From Leishmania mexicana MHOM/GT/2001/U1103 (taxonomy: Eukaryota; Euglenozoa; Kinetoplastea; Trypanosomatida; Trypanosomatidae): DNA of 64,000 nt. Position 1 is the stretch's first letter. Every line of letters begins with the position of its first letter. The position numbers were made by a program, and so were the translations under genes. The notes beneath the pieces were generated by a model. It saw only the letters and a program-made list of their open reading frames with translations, made no database searches and was not told the origin of the DNA. Location: NCBI RefSeq assembly GCF_000234665.1, contig NC_018316.1, positions 62,001-126,000 on the forward strand, written 5' to 3'. Positions 34,201 through 42,253 of this stretch are shown here, piece by piece.

Positions 34201-36946
34201 ATCAGAGGAGCTACTGAAGGCGGTGGTGCTCCCGTCCGCGTTGCGATACGCTGACGGAGGGAGGCCGCCACCGGCAGCGACATCGCCTGCCCGAGACACC
34301 TCTACTCGAAGAAGTCATCCGTATGTGCAGCTGGCACCTTTCGGCGTCAGCCTCCTCACTGCCGCAGCCGCAGGCACCGGCGGTGGGGGTGGGGGCAGCG
34401 GCCTTGGCAGCCTCCAGCGCATACCCTTGCCTGGTGCTGCGACCTCTGCACTCAGCTCGCCAATTGTGCCGGCGCAGCCGTCGTCATCCTTGGCCGCCGT
34501 TCCCACCTTACCCTCCGCATCGCTCGTACGCCAGGCCGGCTCCACTGCAGATGAGCGGCGAAGCGTGAGCTTCTCCGAGCTCCCTCTACCGCCCGCCTCT
34601 GTGACAACGCGGCCCACCCGCGGTGGAGCCGCCACTGCGACTGTTACGACGACGACTCGCGTGGCGTGGTCCGATAACCTTGGCATTAGTGGCCGGTCGG
34701 TCACTCGTGCTGCCGTGGCAGCCTTGGGCCTGGCGGACCTGTTTCCCACGGCGCCTCCGCTGTCGAAGAACTCGTCACCGCTCGACAGCCGGGGAACTCC
34801 CTTGCGCAGCAACAGTGATGGCGACACGGCCGCCACCTCTGCGCCTTCATCGGTGTGCACGAACTCGCAGCCGTCGGATGGCACGGCAACGCCGACAACC
34901 CTTACAATCAGTGTCGTGCCGCCTATCTACGTTACCCGCAGCATCACGTGGAAGGTGCCTCTGCCTGCCCTCATACCCCCCGCCTCCTCGATGGCGCATG
35001 CCACGCACAGCGGCAGCACCGACGCTGCACCGCCGCCGGCGTACTACTGTATGCTCTGCAACCACCTGTGCTCTAGCCAAGGCGCACTTGACCAGCACTA
35101 CCGTTCCGCCAGCCACCTGGAGCATCTCTACCATGCCGTTCAGCTCGGACTGCGCCGCGAGCACCTGGAGACGCTGTACGGCTGGGCCCCGCGGGCCGCA
35201 TGTGGCCCTCAGCGCACGGGCACAGATGAGGCACTCACGCGCGATCACCCCGGTTTCATCGAAAGCGAAGCTAGCGCCAGCACACTCCACCTCGCACCGC
35301 CTGCCAAGGCTGTGTTGCCGCTGGCGTCGCTACTCTCCCTTCATAGCGTCACCCGCCTGCCGCTCGCCCAGCACGTCTACCCATGTGTTGTCGGTGCCCT
35401 GTCGTTCTTGAACTGCCTACAGTGGTCTGCCGACGACTCTGCGCCGTCACCGTCATGCCTGTCCTCGCCAGAGGGGCCAAAACGCCCGGGCGCTCATAAG
35501 GCGGAGAGCAGAGCAGCAGGGGCGCACCGCGCCACGCCGCTTGCGGTGGCTGGCAGTCTCGTAGCGCTGCAGAGCGTCGCCGATGTTCTTCCGCCGCCGC
35601 ACCTGCGGAAGTCGACGCAGCCAAGCCCGTGTCGTGGCGGGGCTGGAGCGGGGGCGGCGGCCCCGTCGTCATCGGTCGACGCGGATACGCTCTCGGCGCA
35701 TCATGTGTGGGTGCTGAACTTGTCCAACAGCGGCGAAGTGAGTGCGGCTGCCTCGGGAACTACTTCGCCGCCGATGTCAGCGCTGCTCGTGGTAGCCGGC
35801 TACCTCGCCGCTGCCTCACCGCAGGCCACGGTGGCGCTGCTGCTCAACGGCACACACACACACCTCCACGCGGTGATGCTGTACGGCTTGGGCGTGTGGC
35901 GGCTGCCGACGCCGCTGCCCATGCAAGGCTACATGGGTCTCCTGGAGCATATTGGACGCGGCGGCGGCTGGCCTGGTGTGCTGGTGCCCATGACCAACGA
36001 TCCGTCCTATAAATGGCGGGAAAGCGTGCGTGAAGAAGCGTCGCCTGCAACGCATGGCCCCTCTGACGAGCTCCACTGGTGCGCTCCAGAGGCGGCGTGT
36101 GCCCTGTGCTCAGACAAGCATCTCGGCGGCATGTCGGCGAGAGTGCGCGCGCTAGACCGTGACGCCATCGTGGAGGCCACGCTACTTCTCGTCCTTCACG
36201 AGTATCTTCACGCGCGCCGAAACATGGTCACCCTGGCCGACTACGTTGAGCGAGTGCTGCACAAGCTTCAGCTCTCTCCCTTTGTGGTGCCCGGCGCGCG
36301 TGCAGGGCAAGGGGCCGAGCGAGTATCATCAGCGGTGACGGCAGCAGACGTGCTGACCGCATACCTGGCGCACGTCCGTCGCGGCCAAACCGTACAGGCG
36401 CTCTTGCGCGACCTCGGGTGCGTCTTCGCGACACCACCGCGCGCTCTGGCGACGCTCATGCAACCTACAAGTCCGTCCACTCCTGCCAGGAATGCCGAGG
36501 GGAGCTGCAGTGGTGCGCAAGTAGGGCTGGGTGAGGGCCGCAGCCGCTGGGCGTCCTTGTCGCCTGCTGCGGCGCTGTCAAGGCGGCTCAGCTACCGCGC
36601 GCTGGGTGCCGAAGGGGCAGCGGTGGAGATGATGTTCACGGTGCCACCGGCGCTCCCGTCGCGGCTACCGCCCGTCACGTTCGCCGCACAGCTCCGGCAG
36701 TTCTACGTCGACCGTCACGCGCACCGCTGGGCGCCGCAGAGGCGGGCGTCCGAACGGCCGACACGCACTGGTGGCGCTGCGGCCATCACAGCCCGAGCGG
36801 GAGACGAGGAGCTCATCAAGGGTAAGTCACATGCGCGTTCTGCACGTCCGCTTCAAACCCGCGACAGTGCTGGTCGCCTTCGTGGCCCCCGCAAGGTCTA
36901 CAAGGGCATCGGCATCGCTGATGAGGCGAACCTGCCGCAGTTTTAG
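28232..36946 (+). CDS. Giant DEAH-box (DExH) RNA helicase with C-terminal zinc finger
   Basis: 2904 residues from ATG 28232, about twice or more the usual length for the family. Helicase motifs in order: Walker A STGTGKS at 372-378; motif Ia VVSQPTRVACAELAAY; Ib FATPGYIVNAL; motif II DEAH at 580-583; SAT at 627-629; motif V STNVAESSLTIANTRIVVD; motif VI QRCGRVGR at 1152-1159. Large Ser/Ala-rich insertions separate motifs III and IV. The winged-helix/HA2 region and the OB-like region follow (about 1230-1560, including LTPKGYFVASLPL near 1310). A C2H2 finger of the U1/JAZ type (CMLC, 12 residues, H, 5 residues, H) sits at about 2273-2296. The first ~45 residues (MWGPWRTGPSISSART, Arg/Ser/Ala-rich with no early acidic residue) look like a mitochondrial presequence. 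Family members remodel RNA or RNPs; trypanosomatid mitochondria use DExH helicases in editing and ribosome assembly, but this gene's role is not shown. Confidence 0.9.
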   Translation: MWGPWRTGPSISSARTASSSRTRVAAHNELRRWSLPAAGLVPLARGHGHSNALFATSHGSSHFICGFTFSASATAFRPTSLLLCSSHRRETLTSGGDSVAPPASPPSQPPSAPSAASQRKEYTAELLRSIARRGGGAVRRARHGTPTSAAVALSALLNPSSVLTKGVTSSSDSGASVLAAASVKGAKQVAAGSPLLRVFDATPAPRSTTPSRPAEPKSPPSAGPIANRRSDAAAPRTKSEAGLNARVFIAASTAAGGAPSSAPPPAARPTPPSRALLHKLLHTVRTEKRVSWDAVTRLHPEVLHMSLYACRHEWCEDYCAHGSATPMFSLAKADPAAAPSLPAASPTTTAKPHGDQSSHRRRLPPLLLCAASTGTGKSVLIPLYALDAHWAVLERRLLQTIDDYDKTAAAEATEKVRGGAHSAHDTLLSAMTAQQITADAGAPNVVLQPFPLDSQENFIREFTACSRLRIVVSQPTRVACAELAAYASALLDAGRTCVGASHSSEAAPAGAGLGGRRRRDKTQCSLSRRLVGKRVGLAVGGASQFCSETEIVFATPGYIVNALRVSHPQSSLSPTTLVVDEAHCRDVETDALLAWMKLSRACSQGGDASGSAASAPLPVLRQYYVVSATMNLQAMDTYLCRGLPNGSNDERDVHPGQSEGLARGPKRTIAESDALPEDARSTDAVPADAPLLLLSPTQRHHVRRWWQREQALGAGGRIDGADVDSAVTRAVTTDQRVRAAVLQLVETTEGYGECDDGYRDDPLLIGGAASVASGSPANSTEQAVGGFFASSAKSPTDSTVRGAPPPRLPPPLNSSELRGADGAAIVIATQPYRVERYFVDDLDPVKGSFARSRVLFDEATRLSATAAASAAATRTPSNAAQGVASSGRKGGRQPKQGDKAASSAPAADATQRSSKGFPICLTDDGAALRARLVDLHGTRAASYVMLNTHARALVELILQLLQAARLRWIDGAVALPASPRSQRSEQSSHADGIACEPVSMALAVADPPAVEAPITVLVFVAGISELHQITLALERLCDTVQPSPSTASFPSTNAADSSAPSTLVLRHGSEVFSIGLLHSTAVGSPQEQLTATENAGAPLRLLLSTNVAESSLTIANTRIVVDTCLERRISTDDVTGATQVLTSFVSPSGLRQRCGRVGRTGDGVVIHLAPRRFVLPEAFLRPPTTMRRVLLPTSSTAGMCDSSASTQTFEALPDGVATVLLRLKFLFAKVSDALAALPSPPGAAAVRLALQQLADMGLLLLPEAAETTPPQEATRNLPDLAAASAPFGSADAAALYGCDGALLPLLNCSTLTPKGYFVASLPLPYEHATFVYHGLQFSCVEDALMVACAMAVPSLFLTPRVSSRSAIQVGMRRRTKSDYASQRWDVDRMPALSPLEQFYRHLWVQRHFAGFAVQRMVRPAPYPPDGGEATDNRQTINNNNSAGYGDELAPTTTAATTSVERQAGQLSEPLMLRALLRQWYAFSNVNACIGFQNTHGLNRSAMRQVDSMVAQTCGRLIRLLRQLSAASEDAAGAAVDGADKRFVVEDAEAEVDFGAYVCQAGAVEPGTTVLPSTNGMPQRGSNGGGSAIGCIPFLPDWPTEAREQLLRSLRRLQRVAVGRVHLRHTEVRQRYGLPQWYDSEERLIRLWGRPYLRHGPADHLASRTGGRGAGRIRDGVLDKVRDAREAVQRHPCFTYWVDGLPALRSPYPSLYRQQRATSVAGDGAITPFSTSVPPPLSTHVTRPRVPIYRPPAPPPPIPPVVFAMGRTDERLCAAFVAAFGHRTLRGEDGGHRFHHRRLRRNMQALENDEEHVCTFHIDVQQQQELESSSLSSSGTADQSTRTAPLSPPPNSYDLLQASGVTSKSVEQALAPYLRGAGLQQLEVFQSNRLAVAARFASDGFSGLFDSLSPSYSTVLCANGDADNDAYGESDSMDDIGDDAAPMLRVHAVRDGRHTAARATKSAEARSGVTTSEAASINTRPVTADGARGPPSEELLKAVVLPSALRYADGGRPPPAATSPARDTSTRRSHPYVQLAPFGVSLLTAAAAGTGGGGGGSGLGSLQRIPLPGAATSALSSPIVPAQPSSSLAAVPTLPSASLVRQAGSTADERRSVSFSELPLPPASVTTRPTRGGAATATVTTTTRVAWSDNLGISGRSVTRAAVAALGLADLFPTAPPLSKNSSPLDSRGTPLRSNSDGDTAATSAPSSVCTNSQPSDGTATPTTLTISVVPPIYVTRSITWKVPLPALIPPASSMAHATHSGSTDAAPPPAYYCMLCNHLCSSQGALDQHYRSASHLEHLYHAVQLGLRREHLETLYGWAPRAACGPQRTGTDEALTRDHPGFIESEASASTLHLAPPAKAVLPLASLLSLHSVTRLPLAQHVYPCVVGALSFLNCLQWSADDSAPSPSCLSSPEGPKRPGAHKAESRAAGAHRATPLAVAGSLVALQSVADVLPPPHLRKSTQPSPCRGGAGAGAAAPSSSVDADTLSAHHVWVLNLSNSGEVSAAASGTTSPPMSALLVVAGYLAAASPQATVALLLNGTHTHLHAVMLYGLGVWRLPTPLPMQGYMGLLEHIGRGGGWPGVLVPMTNDPSYKWRESVREEASPATHGPSDELHWCAPEAACALCSDKHLGGMSARVRALDRDAIVEATLLLVLHEYLHARRNMVTLADYVERVLHKLQLSPFVVPGARAGQGAERVSSAVTAADVLTAYLAHVRRGQTVQALLRDLGCVFATPPRALATLMQPTSPSTPARNAEGSCSGAQVGLGEGRSRWASLSPAAALSRRLSYRALGAEGAAVEMMFTVPPALPSRLPPVTFAAQLRQFYVDRHAHRWAPQRRASERPTRTGGAAAITARAGDEELIKGKSHARSARPLQTRDSAGRLRGPRKVYKGIGIADEANLPQF

Positions 36947-37199
36947 GCGCTGAGTTCAAAAGAAAGGGATCGAGCGGTGTCAAGCCTCCCCCCTCCCCCT
37001 CCCCCGCCTCTGTCTGTCTACGTATCCCTGCCTATCACAGAGCACGACTAAGTAAGCTGCGCTTACACGGACTCGCTAACCCCATCAACAACGCACAGAC
37101 TTCCCCGTGCCTCCTCCTCGCACCCCTGCACTGTTCGGGCCCACCCCAGTTTCGATGGCGTTGCATGCGCGTGCGGCCTCCCCCTCCCCTTTCTCTTAC

Positions 37200-37238
<39 letters not shown>

Positions 37239-37509
37239 CATATGGGATGGGATATGAGAGACGACAAGCACGGAGGCAGCGTGCTGCACTGCGGGCACGC
37301 ACGACTCTCGACACGGACACGTGCTGCTGCTGCTCTCTCGGCCCAATGCTTCGCCTCTTCTATTACCCGGTCGGTCCGTCTCTCTCTATTCCTGCTTCAT
37401 CGTTTTACTCGCCGCGAATGCCTGCGCAGCACCCTCAGCGCACACGCGAGCACAGGCGCAGCGGGAGGGAGAGAGAACGGCAGCCCCTCCCGTGCGTCTG
37501 CGCGCAACA
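36947..37509. other. Intergenic upstream of the SET-domain gene
   Basis: 0.56 kb. It contains CCCCTCC-rich sequence (36985-37010), an uninterrupted TG tract (37202-37234) and a CT-rich stretch (37365-37405) likely to serve in trans-splicing. The downstream frame is open from a GTG at 37321, but the first ATG is 37510. Confidence 0.55.
37202..37234 (+). repeat. TG dinucleotide microsatellite
   Basis: A continuous TG run of about 33 bases in the intergenic region before the SET-domain gene. TG/CA tracts are common in Leishmania intergenic DNA and vary between strains. Confidence 0.9.
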
Positions 37510-39303
37510 ATGTTAGAAAAGTGTCCGCGAGCGCCAACAACCGCAATGCTGCGCTCGCTCCGCGGTTCGGACCACCGTCGCGGCGCTCGCTGCATTATCG
37601 CCCACGGACATGCCGCATCCAACCAAGTGATTCCGTCTCTCGCGCGCACAGCACAATGTGCGATGTCGACCTCGTCACGTTCGTCAGCCGAATCGGCGAC
37701 GTCTTCCGCACCTCGGCGTTCAAAGCGGTGGAGCTACGCCGACGCGGGCAAGGTCTACGGGGAGACACCCACCTCAGCGCCACTATGGGGTCTGCCGCCG
37801 GGCCTCCATGCCGGCTCGATTAACACCGCGATTAGTACCACGCGCCATGTATCATTGCGCACCCGCGCGCAGCAGCGCTGGTTGACGCTGCTTCTCGCGC
37901 TCATGCGCACACCGTACCTCGGTGCGCTTACGATGCGTGTGCTCGAGGCCTCTGCCTACGCCGCCTACGTAAAGGGCTCTGTTATAGTATTCACTCGTCG
38001 GCGTGCGGGGCCGCCGGTGGCGATGGCAACGGAGCCCGACTCCTCTTGCGGGAATGTCGACTTGTGCGAGGCGGACTGCACTGCCCGAACGTCGGTGTCG
38101 CAGGCACAGTGCAGCGCCGACCTGTCTAAGGCAGGCGGCCTCTCAGCGCCGCCGCGTCTCTCGCCTGCTGGCCGCCCCTCCTCCTCGCTCCTCTTCTCTC
38201 ATGACGCGCCGCTTCGTGAGAACGCCCTTGACTGCCTCTACATCGGCGCCAGCCCGATCCACAGCAGAGGGCTGTTCACGGCATGTGCACTGCCGCGCGG
38301 CACCCGCATCATCGCCGAGTCACGTCGCTCCCTCCTACTCGCCTCACACTTTGTCACCTTGCTAGCTGACACGCACGAGAAGCTGCCGGATACGTGGCAC
38401 TACACCCAACCTACCGGGTGCGTCGTGGAGTTGGTGACGCAAGCGCAGCCACATCATCTAATGAACCATAGCTGCGCGCCGAATGTGTGCAGTGGACTCT
38501 CTCACACCTTCTGGGAGGCCGCCACGATCGCGGATAAGTGGCAGCGGCAGCATCACCAACAGCAGTGCTCGCGGCGGAGCAGCTCCACGCACGGTGCCGC
38601 CAGTGAGCGCGCGGAGGCCTCCCACGGCAACGTCAGGGAGGAAGGTATTCGCAGTGACGCAACAACTTGGATTTCGTCGTCGTCGTCGTTCTTGGCCGCC
38701 GAAGCGCACAGCGCGGGCTGTGGCGAGCGGATGACGCGGTGGCCGTACTTCGCCGACGCGAACAGCTTCTTCCTGACTCGCGATGTCGCAGCGGGCGAGG
38801 AGCTCACGCTGGACTACAGCACTCGCATGGCCCCCCTCTACGCAGGGGAGTCGGCACGCGCGCTGCAGTCGCGCAGCTGGCTGCTCTGCCGCTGTGGGCA
38901 GCCGTGCTGCCGCCACTACGTGTACCGCCCAAAGCCGGAGATCAGCGTCTTTCTGCGCACACTGCGCACGGGGCAATGTGGGCAAGAGCGCGATACCGCG
39001 CATATCATGGCAAAGCTGCTCGAGCTCGGCTTCGATGATGAGCTTGTGTTACTGAGCTACGCCGCTAGCAGTGCGGACGTGGTGGCGTACCTGTATGGGC
39101 AGCCGCTGCCCTCACTACAGGGGCTCTCGCGAACTCAGTCGTGGGCACCGTTCATACGAACGTGCCCGTCGTCCGCGAGCGCGCTGCCAGCGGTGCACGA
39201 GGGCATGGACGTGGAGGTGCGCCGGATGACGAAGCGCCAGCTGCTCTCGGAGTACCGCTATGTCTTTCGACTCTTGAACGAAGCGGTGCCGGTGCGTACG
39301 TGA
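37510..39303 (+). CDS. SET-domain protein (putative protein lysine methyltransferase)
   Basis: 597 residues from ATG 37510; an internal ATG at 37663 is possible. SET-domain proteins transfer methyl groups from S-adenosylmethionine to lysines of histones or other proteins. Visible motifs: SET-N strand IHSRGLFTACALPRG (H251 onward), the cofactor motif NHSCAPN at 319-325, GEELTLDY at 429-436 carrying the catalytic-type Tyr436, and a post-SET cysteine cluster CRCGQPCC at 460-467, probably zinc binding. About 100 residues of Ser/His/Gln-rich sequence are inserted between NHSCAPN and GEELTLDY, where compact SET domains have a short loop. The N-terminal ~130 residues are basic with an Arg-rich first part. 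Whether the target is a histone is unknown. Confidence 0.88.
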   Translation: MLEKCPRAPTTAMLRSLRGSDHRRGARCIIAHGHAASNQVIPSLARTAQCAMSTSSRSSAESATSSAPRRSKRWSYADAGKVYGETPTSAPLWGLPPGLHAGSINTAISTTRHVSLRTRAQQRWLTLLLALMRTPYLGALTMRVLEASAYAAYVKGSVIVFTRRRAGPPVAMATEPDSSCGNVDLCEADCTARTSVSQAQCSADLSKAGGLSAPPRLSPAGRPSSSLLFSHDAPLRENALDCLYIGASPIHSRGLFTACALPRGTRIIAESRRSLLLASHFVTLLADTHEKLPDTWHYTQPTGCVVELVTQAQPHHLMNHSCAPNVCSGLSHTFWEAATIADKWQRQHHQQQCSRRSSSTHGAASERAEASHGNVREEGIRSDATTWISSSSSFLAAEAHSAGCGERMTRWPYFADANSFFLTRDVAAGEELTLDYSTRMAPLYAGESARALQSRSWLLCRCGQPCCRHYVYRPKPEISVFLRTLRTGQCGQERDTAHIMAKLLELGFDDELVLLSYAASSADVVAYLYGQPLPSLQGLSRTQSWAPFIRTCPSSASALPAVHEGMDVEVRRMTKRQLLSEYRYVFRLLNEAVPVRT

Positions 39304-39871
39304 ACAGCTTCCCTACGTGCGTGTGCTCGCGTTCTTCTCATGGGGGGGACGGAGGGCCGACGGACTCGAGCCGGAGTGACGCGGCGCGTTTGTGCCAAGA
39401 GGGCCCTCATCCTTGCCCGTAGGCCCGCCTTCTCTGCTCCTCCCACCCTCCCTCGCCGCCCTCACCCGCACGTTACGTGTGGCTAAGGACGCCACGTGTG
39501 CTGGTATGCCGTAGACCCGCGTCGTCGTAGCGCCTCCGGAACGGTAACAGAAGGAACGCCTAACGGTACCCGCGCAGTCACAAGCGTACGTAATCGCACG
39601 CACACGGGTACCCACCCAACCTCCAACCTCCGAATACACACACTCCCCTATCTTGCCAAGGGGACACCGCTACGCAAGATGACTTGTTGCCTCCTACGCC
39701 TCCACTGACTCCCTCCCTCTTCCTCTCTCCGCTCACTCTCGGCGTGTCCCCACCCCCACCCCCTTCCCTCGTGGCATCGTCGTCGTCGTCTCTCGCGCCA
39801 CCGTCCACGCTTCACACGCACGCTCCACAGCGCACTTCGCCTTCCTAGCTGTCTCCCCCACTCCCTCTCTG

Positions 39872-39881
39872 TAACCCTAAC
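39872..39881 (-). repeat. Short interstitial telomere-like motif
   Basis: TAACCCTAAC, the reverse complement of GTTAGGGTTA. A single short occurrence that may be chance. Confidence 0.3.
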
Positions 39882-39980
39882 TGTCGCCGCGGTTGCCGCT
39901 CTGCATCTTTTACCGGCAACTTCTCCCTTGGTTCACTGCCAGCGTTGCCCATAACTGTGGCGCCCCGTCCCTCTCGCCCC

Positions 39981-40011
39981 CTAAACCCCACCCCCACCCG
40001 CACTCTCTCAG
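39981..40011 (+). promoter_or_regulatory. Predicted trans-splice acceptor for ODC
   Basis: A C/T-rich tract (ACCCCACCCCCACCC then CACTCTCTC) ends in AG at 40010-40011. The first ATG downstream is 40100, agreeing with the conserved MGDHDVDLC start. Confidence 0.45.
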
Positions 40012-40099
40012 CCTCCTTTACCAACCGCTGGAGCTCAGCGCACTCGCCTCCTCGTCCATCGCTTCGCCTCCATCACCCGCCGCCCTTCCCAAGTGCTTG

Positions 40100-42253
40100 A
40101 TGGGTGATCATGACGTCGACCTGTGCCAAGCCAGCCGCTACAACCATGCGAATTATTGGGACTTCGTGCCGCTGCCAACGGTCAGCGACGACACAGGGTG
40201 CGACAGTCTGTGCCATGACAGCCCTTCCAAAAGGATAAGGATGGCGCCGCCGGCGTCCGCCTTCGACGCGGATGCAGCCGAGGAATGCCTGCCCTCCTGC
40301 GAAAGGCGTCTATTGGATCAGTACCACATCCACCTTCAACCCGCGAGCCACAGCCCGCGGAGCGGAGCCGACTCCGCCGCCGGTCGAAAGGCAGCGGCGC
40401 AGCTCCGTGCCATGGGTGCACAGGAGTCTCTCCTGCCGACTCACTCGGTCCTCTCGCCACCCGAATGCAGCGCGCAGACCCCCGCGCAGGTGCAGATGGT
40501 CTCCGGTGGTGCTGCTGTGGACTCGACTGCGGATCAGCACGCCCCCATTGCAGCTAGTCAAGACCTCGTCGACCTCTTCTTCCTTGAGGGCAGCCAGGCC
40601 GTCGACGGTCAGTGTTTCTCGCCCTACCCCATCTACGGTTGGCGCACAGCCGAGGAGCGCCGGGCTGCCGTTTGTGAGGTGTTCAAGACTTACAACGTGG
40701 TCACGCACCTGCCCGCCTCGCCGGCTGCCCTGGCCGCCGCGCAGCCCCGCTACAGTTCCCACCAACACTGCGCCACTGCCCCCATCAACAAGAGTGCGGT
40801 TGAGACGCGTGAGCAGTACTGGCGCCGCCTGTCGAACCTGTACATCCAGAAGGGTGTGAAGGGCGGTGCCGCCGCCCCCGCCTACGAGCCCGAGGATCCG
40901 TTCTACATGATCGACCTCGGGCGTATTGTGGAGCAGATGGCGCGCTGGCGTCACGAGCTCCCGATGGTGCGCCCGTACTTTGCCGTGAAAAGCAACCCGA
41001 AACCGGCTGTTATGGAGGTGCTCAGTGCCCTCGGCGCCGGCTTCGACTGCGCGTCCAAGGAAGAAATACACATGGTGCTGGGTCGCCACCTCGTGGCGTC
41101 GCCGGACGACATCATCTTCGCCAACCCGTGCAAGCAGTTCGGCGACCTGTGTGAGGCGCAGGCGTGCGGCGTGACCTACGTGACGGTGGACAACCCGCTG
41201 GAGATGGAAAAGATCGGTCGCCTGATGCCCTCCGCCCGCGCAATTATCCGCATCACGACGAACGACAGCAAGGCCCAGTGCTCCTTCTCCACCAAGTTTG
41301 GTGCCCCCCTTGAAGATGTTGAGGGCCTCTTGCAGGCAGCCCGCCAGTACAACGTCACCGTGCACGGCGTCAGCTTTCACGTCGGCAGCGGCAACGACGA
41401 CCACTCTGCGTACGTGTCCGCGGTACGCGATGCCTACCACGTCTTCCAGCAGGCAGCCCAGTACGGCTTCAACTGCACCCTCCTCGACATCGGCGGCGGC
41501 TTTCCGGGCACGGACATTGTCGAGGGCAGCGGCAATACCTCGTTCGAGGCCATCGCCCGTGCTATTCGACCGATACTGGTAGAGCTCTTCGGCGGCGGTG
41601 ATGTCACCATCATCAGTGAGCCCGGTCGCTACTTCACGGCTGCCTCGCACGCGCTTCTCATGAACGTATTCGCCTCCCGCACGTTGCGGCTGTCTGATGC
41701 CGAGGTGAGCCGCCAAGCCTTCCAGTCCGTCGTGTCGATGGACGAGCGGGAAGAGTACCAGTACTACGTCAACGACGGCCTCTACCACAGCTTCAACTGC
41801 ATTCTGTTCGACCACGCCCACCCAACACTTCTCCTGCTGAACGACGGCGACGGCGCGGACGCGGTGGAGAGAGGCACGGATGCGGCAGCGGTGTGCAACG
41901 AGGAGGAGGGCGGGACGTCGCTGAGCGTTCCCCTGGCGAACGACCCACTGTTTGTGTCCGCCTGGGACCGCCGTCGCAGCTTCCCGCGCCGCCCGCTGCG
42001 CATCACAAGCATCTTCGGCCCCACCTGCGACTCGATGGACTGCATCCTGAAGAAGCGGCCCTTCCCGGAGATGAAGCTGGGCGACTGGCTTCTGGTGCCA
42101 GACATGGGCAGCTACACCACCGCCGCCGCCGGCGTCTTCAACGGTTTCGCTACGCGCCGCTTTGAGTGGGTGAGCTCTGTTGACGTGTGCGCGAGGCCGA
42201 GGCCCGTGTACACGCGAGAGGGGGGTGACACGCTGAGGTTTGTGTGCGAATGA
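40100..42253 (+). CDS. ODC: Ornithine decarboxylase
   Basis: 717 residues. The enzyme makes putrescine from ornithine with PLP, the first step of polyamine synthesis; spermidine then feeds trypanothione. The catalytic part (about 270-700) is a fold type III PLP enzyme: PYFAVKSNP with the Schiff-base lysine K297, the Gly-rich DIGGGFPGTD, EPGRYF and the active-site loop GPTCDSMDC with Cys643. Like other Leishmania ODCs it has a long N-terminal extension (about 260 residues) absent from mammalian ODC, starting MGDHDVDLC. Compared with the 707-residue L. donovani enzyme as I recall it, this protein has extra residues around 105-135 and a shorter Ala-rich stretch before PAYEPEDPF. It is a homodimer in this family; trypanosomatid ODC is generally stable, lacking the mammalian C-terminal PEST tail. 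ATG 40100 is the first ATG after the acceptor tract. A 663-codon antisense ORF across it is a composition artefact. Confidence 0.97.
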   Translation: MGDHDVDLCQASRYNHANYWDFVPLPTVSDDTGCDSLCHDSPSKRIRMAPPASAFDADAAEECLPSCERRLLDQYHIHLQPASHSPRSGADSAAGRKAAAQLRAMGAQESLLPTHSVLSPPECSAQTPAQVQMVSGGAAVDSTADQHAPIAASQDLVDLFFLEGSQAVDGQCFSPYPIYGWRTAEERRAAVCEVFKTYNVVTHLPASPAALAAAQPRYSSHQHCATAPINKSAVETREQYWRRLSNLYIQKGVKGGAAAPAYEPEDPFYMIDLGRIVEQMARWRHELPMVRPYFAVKSNPKPAVMEVLSALGAGFDCASKEEIHMVLGRHLVASPDDIIFANPCKQFGDLCEAQACGVTYVTVDNPLEMEKIGRLMPSARAIIRITTNDSKAQCSFSTKFGAPLEDVEGLLQAARQYNVTVHGVSFHVGSGNDDHSAYVSAVRDAYHVFQQAAQYGFNCTLLDIGGGFPGTDIVEGSGNTSFEAIARAIRPILVELFGGGDVTIISEPGRYFTAASHALLMNVFASRTLRLSDAEVSRQAFQSVVSMDEREEYQYYVNDGLYHSFNCILFDHAHPTLLLLNDGDGADAVERGTDAAAVCNEEEGGTSLSVPLANDPLFVSAWDRRRSFPRRPLRITSIFGPTCDSMDCILKKRPFPEMKLGDWLLVPDMGSYTTAAAGVFNGFATRRFEWVSSVDVCARPRPVYTREGGDTLRFVCE

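Larger units (their letters stand above)
39304..40099. other. Intergenic or leader region upstream of ODC
   Basis: 0.8 kb. It contains CT-rich tracts (39708-39765, 39850-39870), a TAACCCTAAC motif at 39872-39881 (telomere-like, antisense), and C/T-rich sequence up to an AG at 40010-40011. The ODC frame is open back to 39893 but has no ATG before 40100. Confidence 0.55.

Noticed and set aside
34371..34410. GGTGGGGGTGGGGGC repeats as a tandem array
   Set aside because: A simple Gly-coding run inside the helicase; ordinary low complexity.
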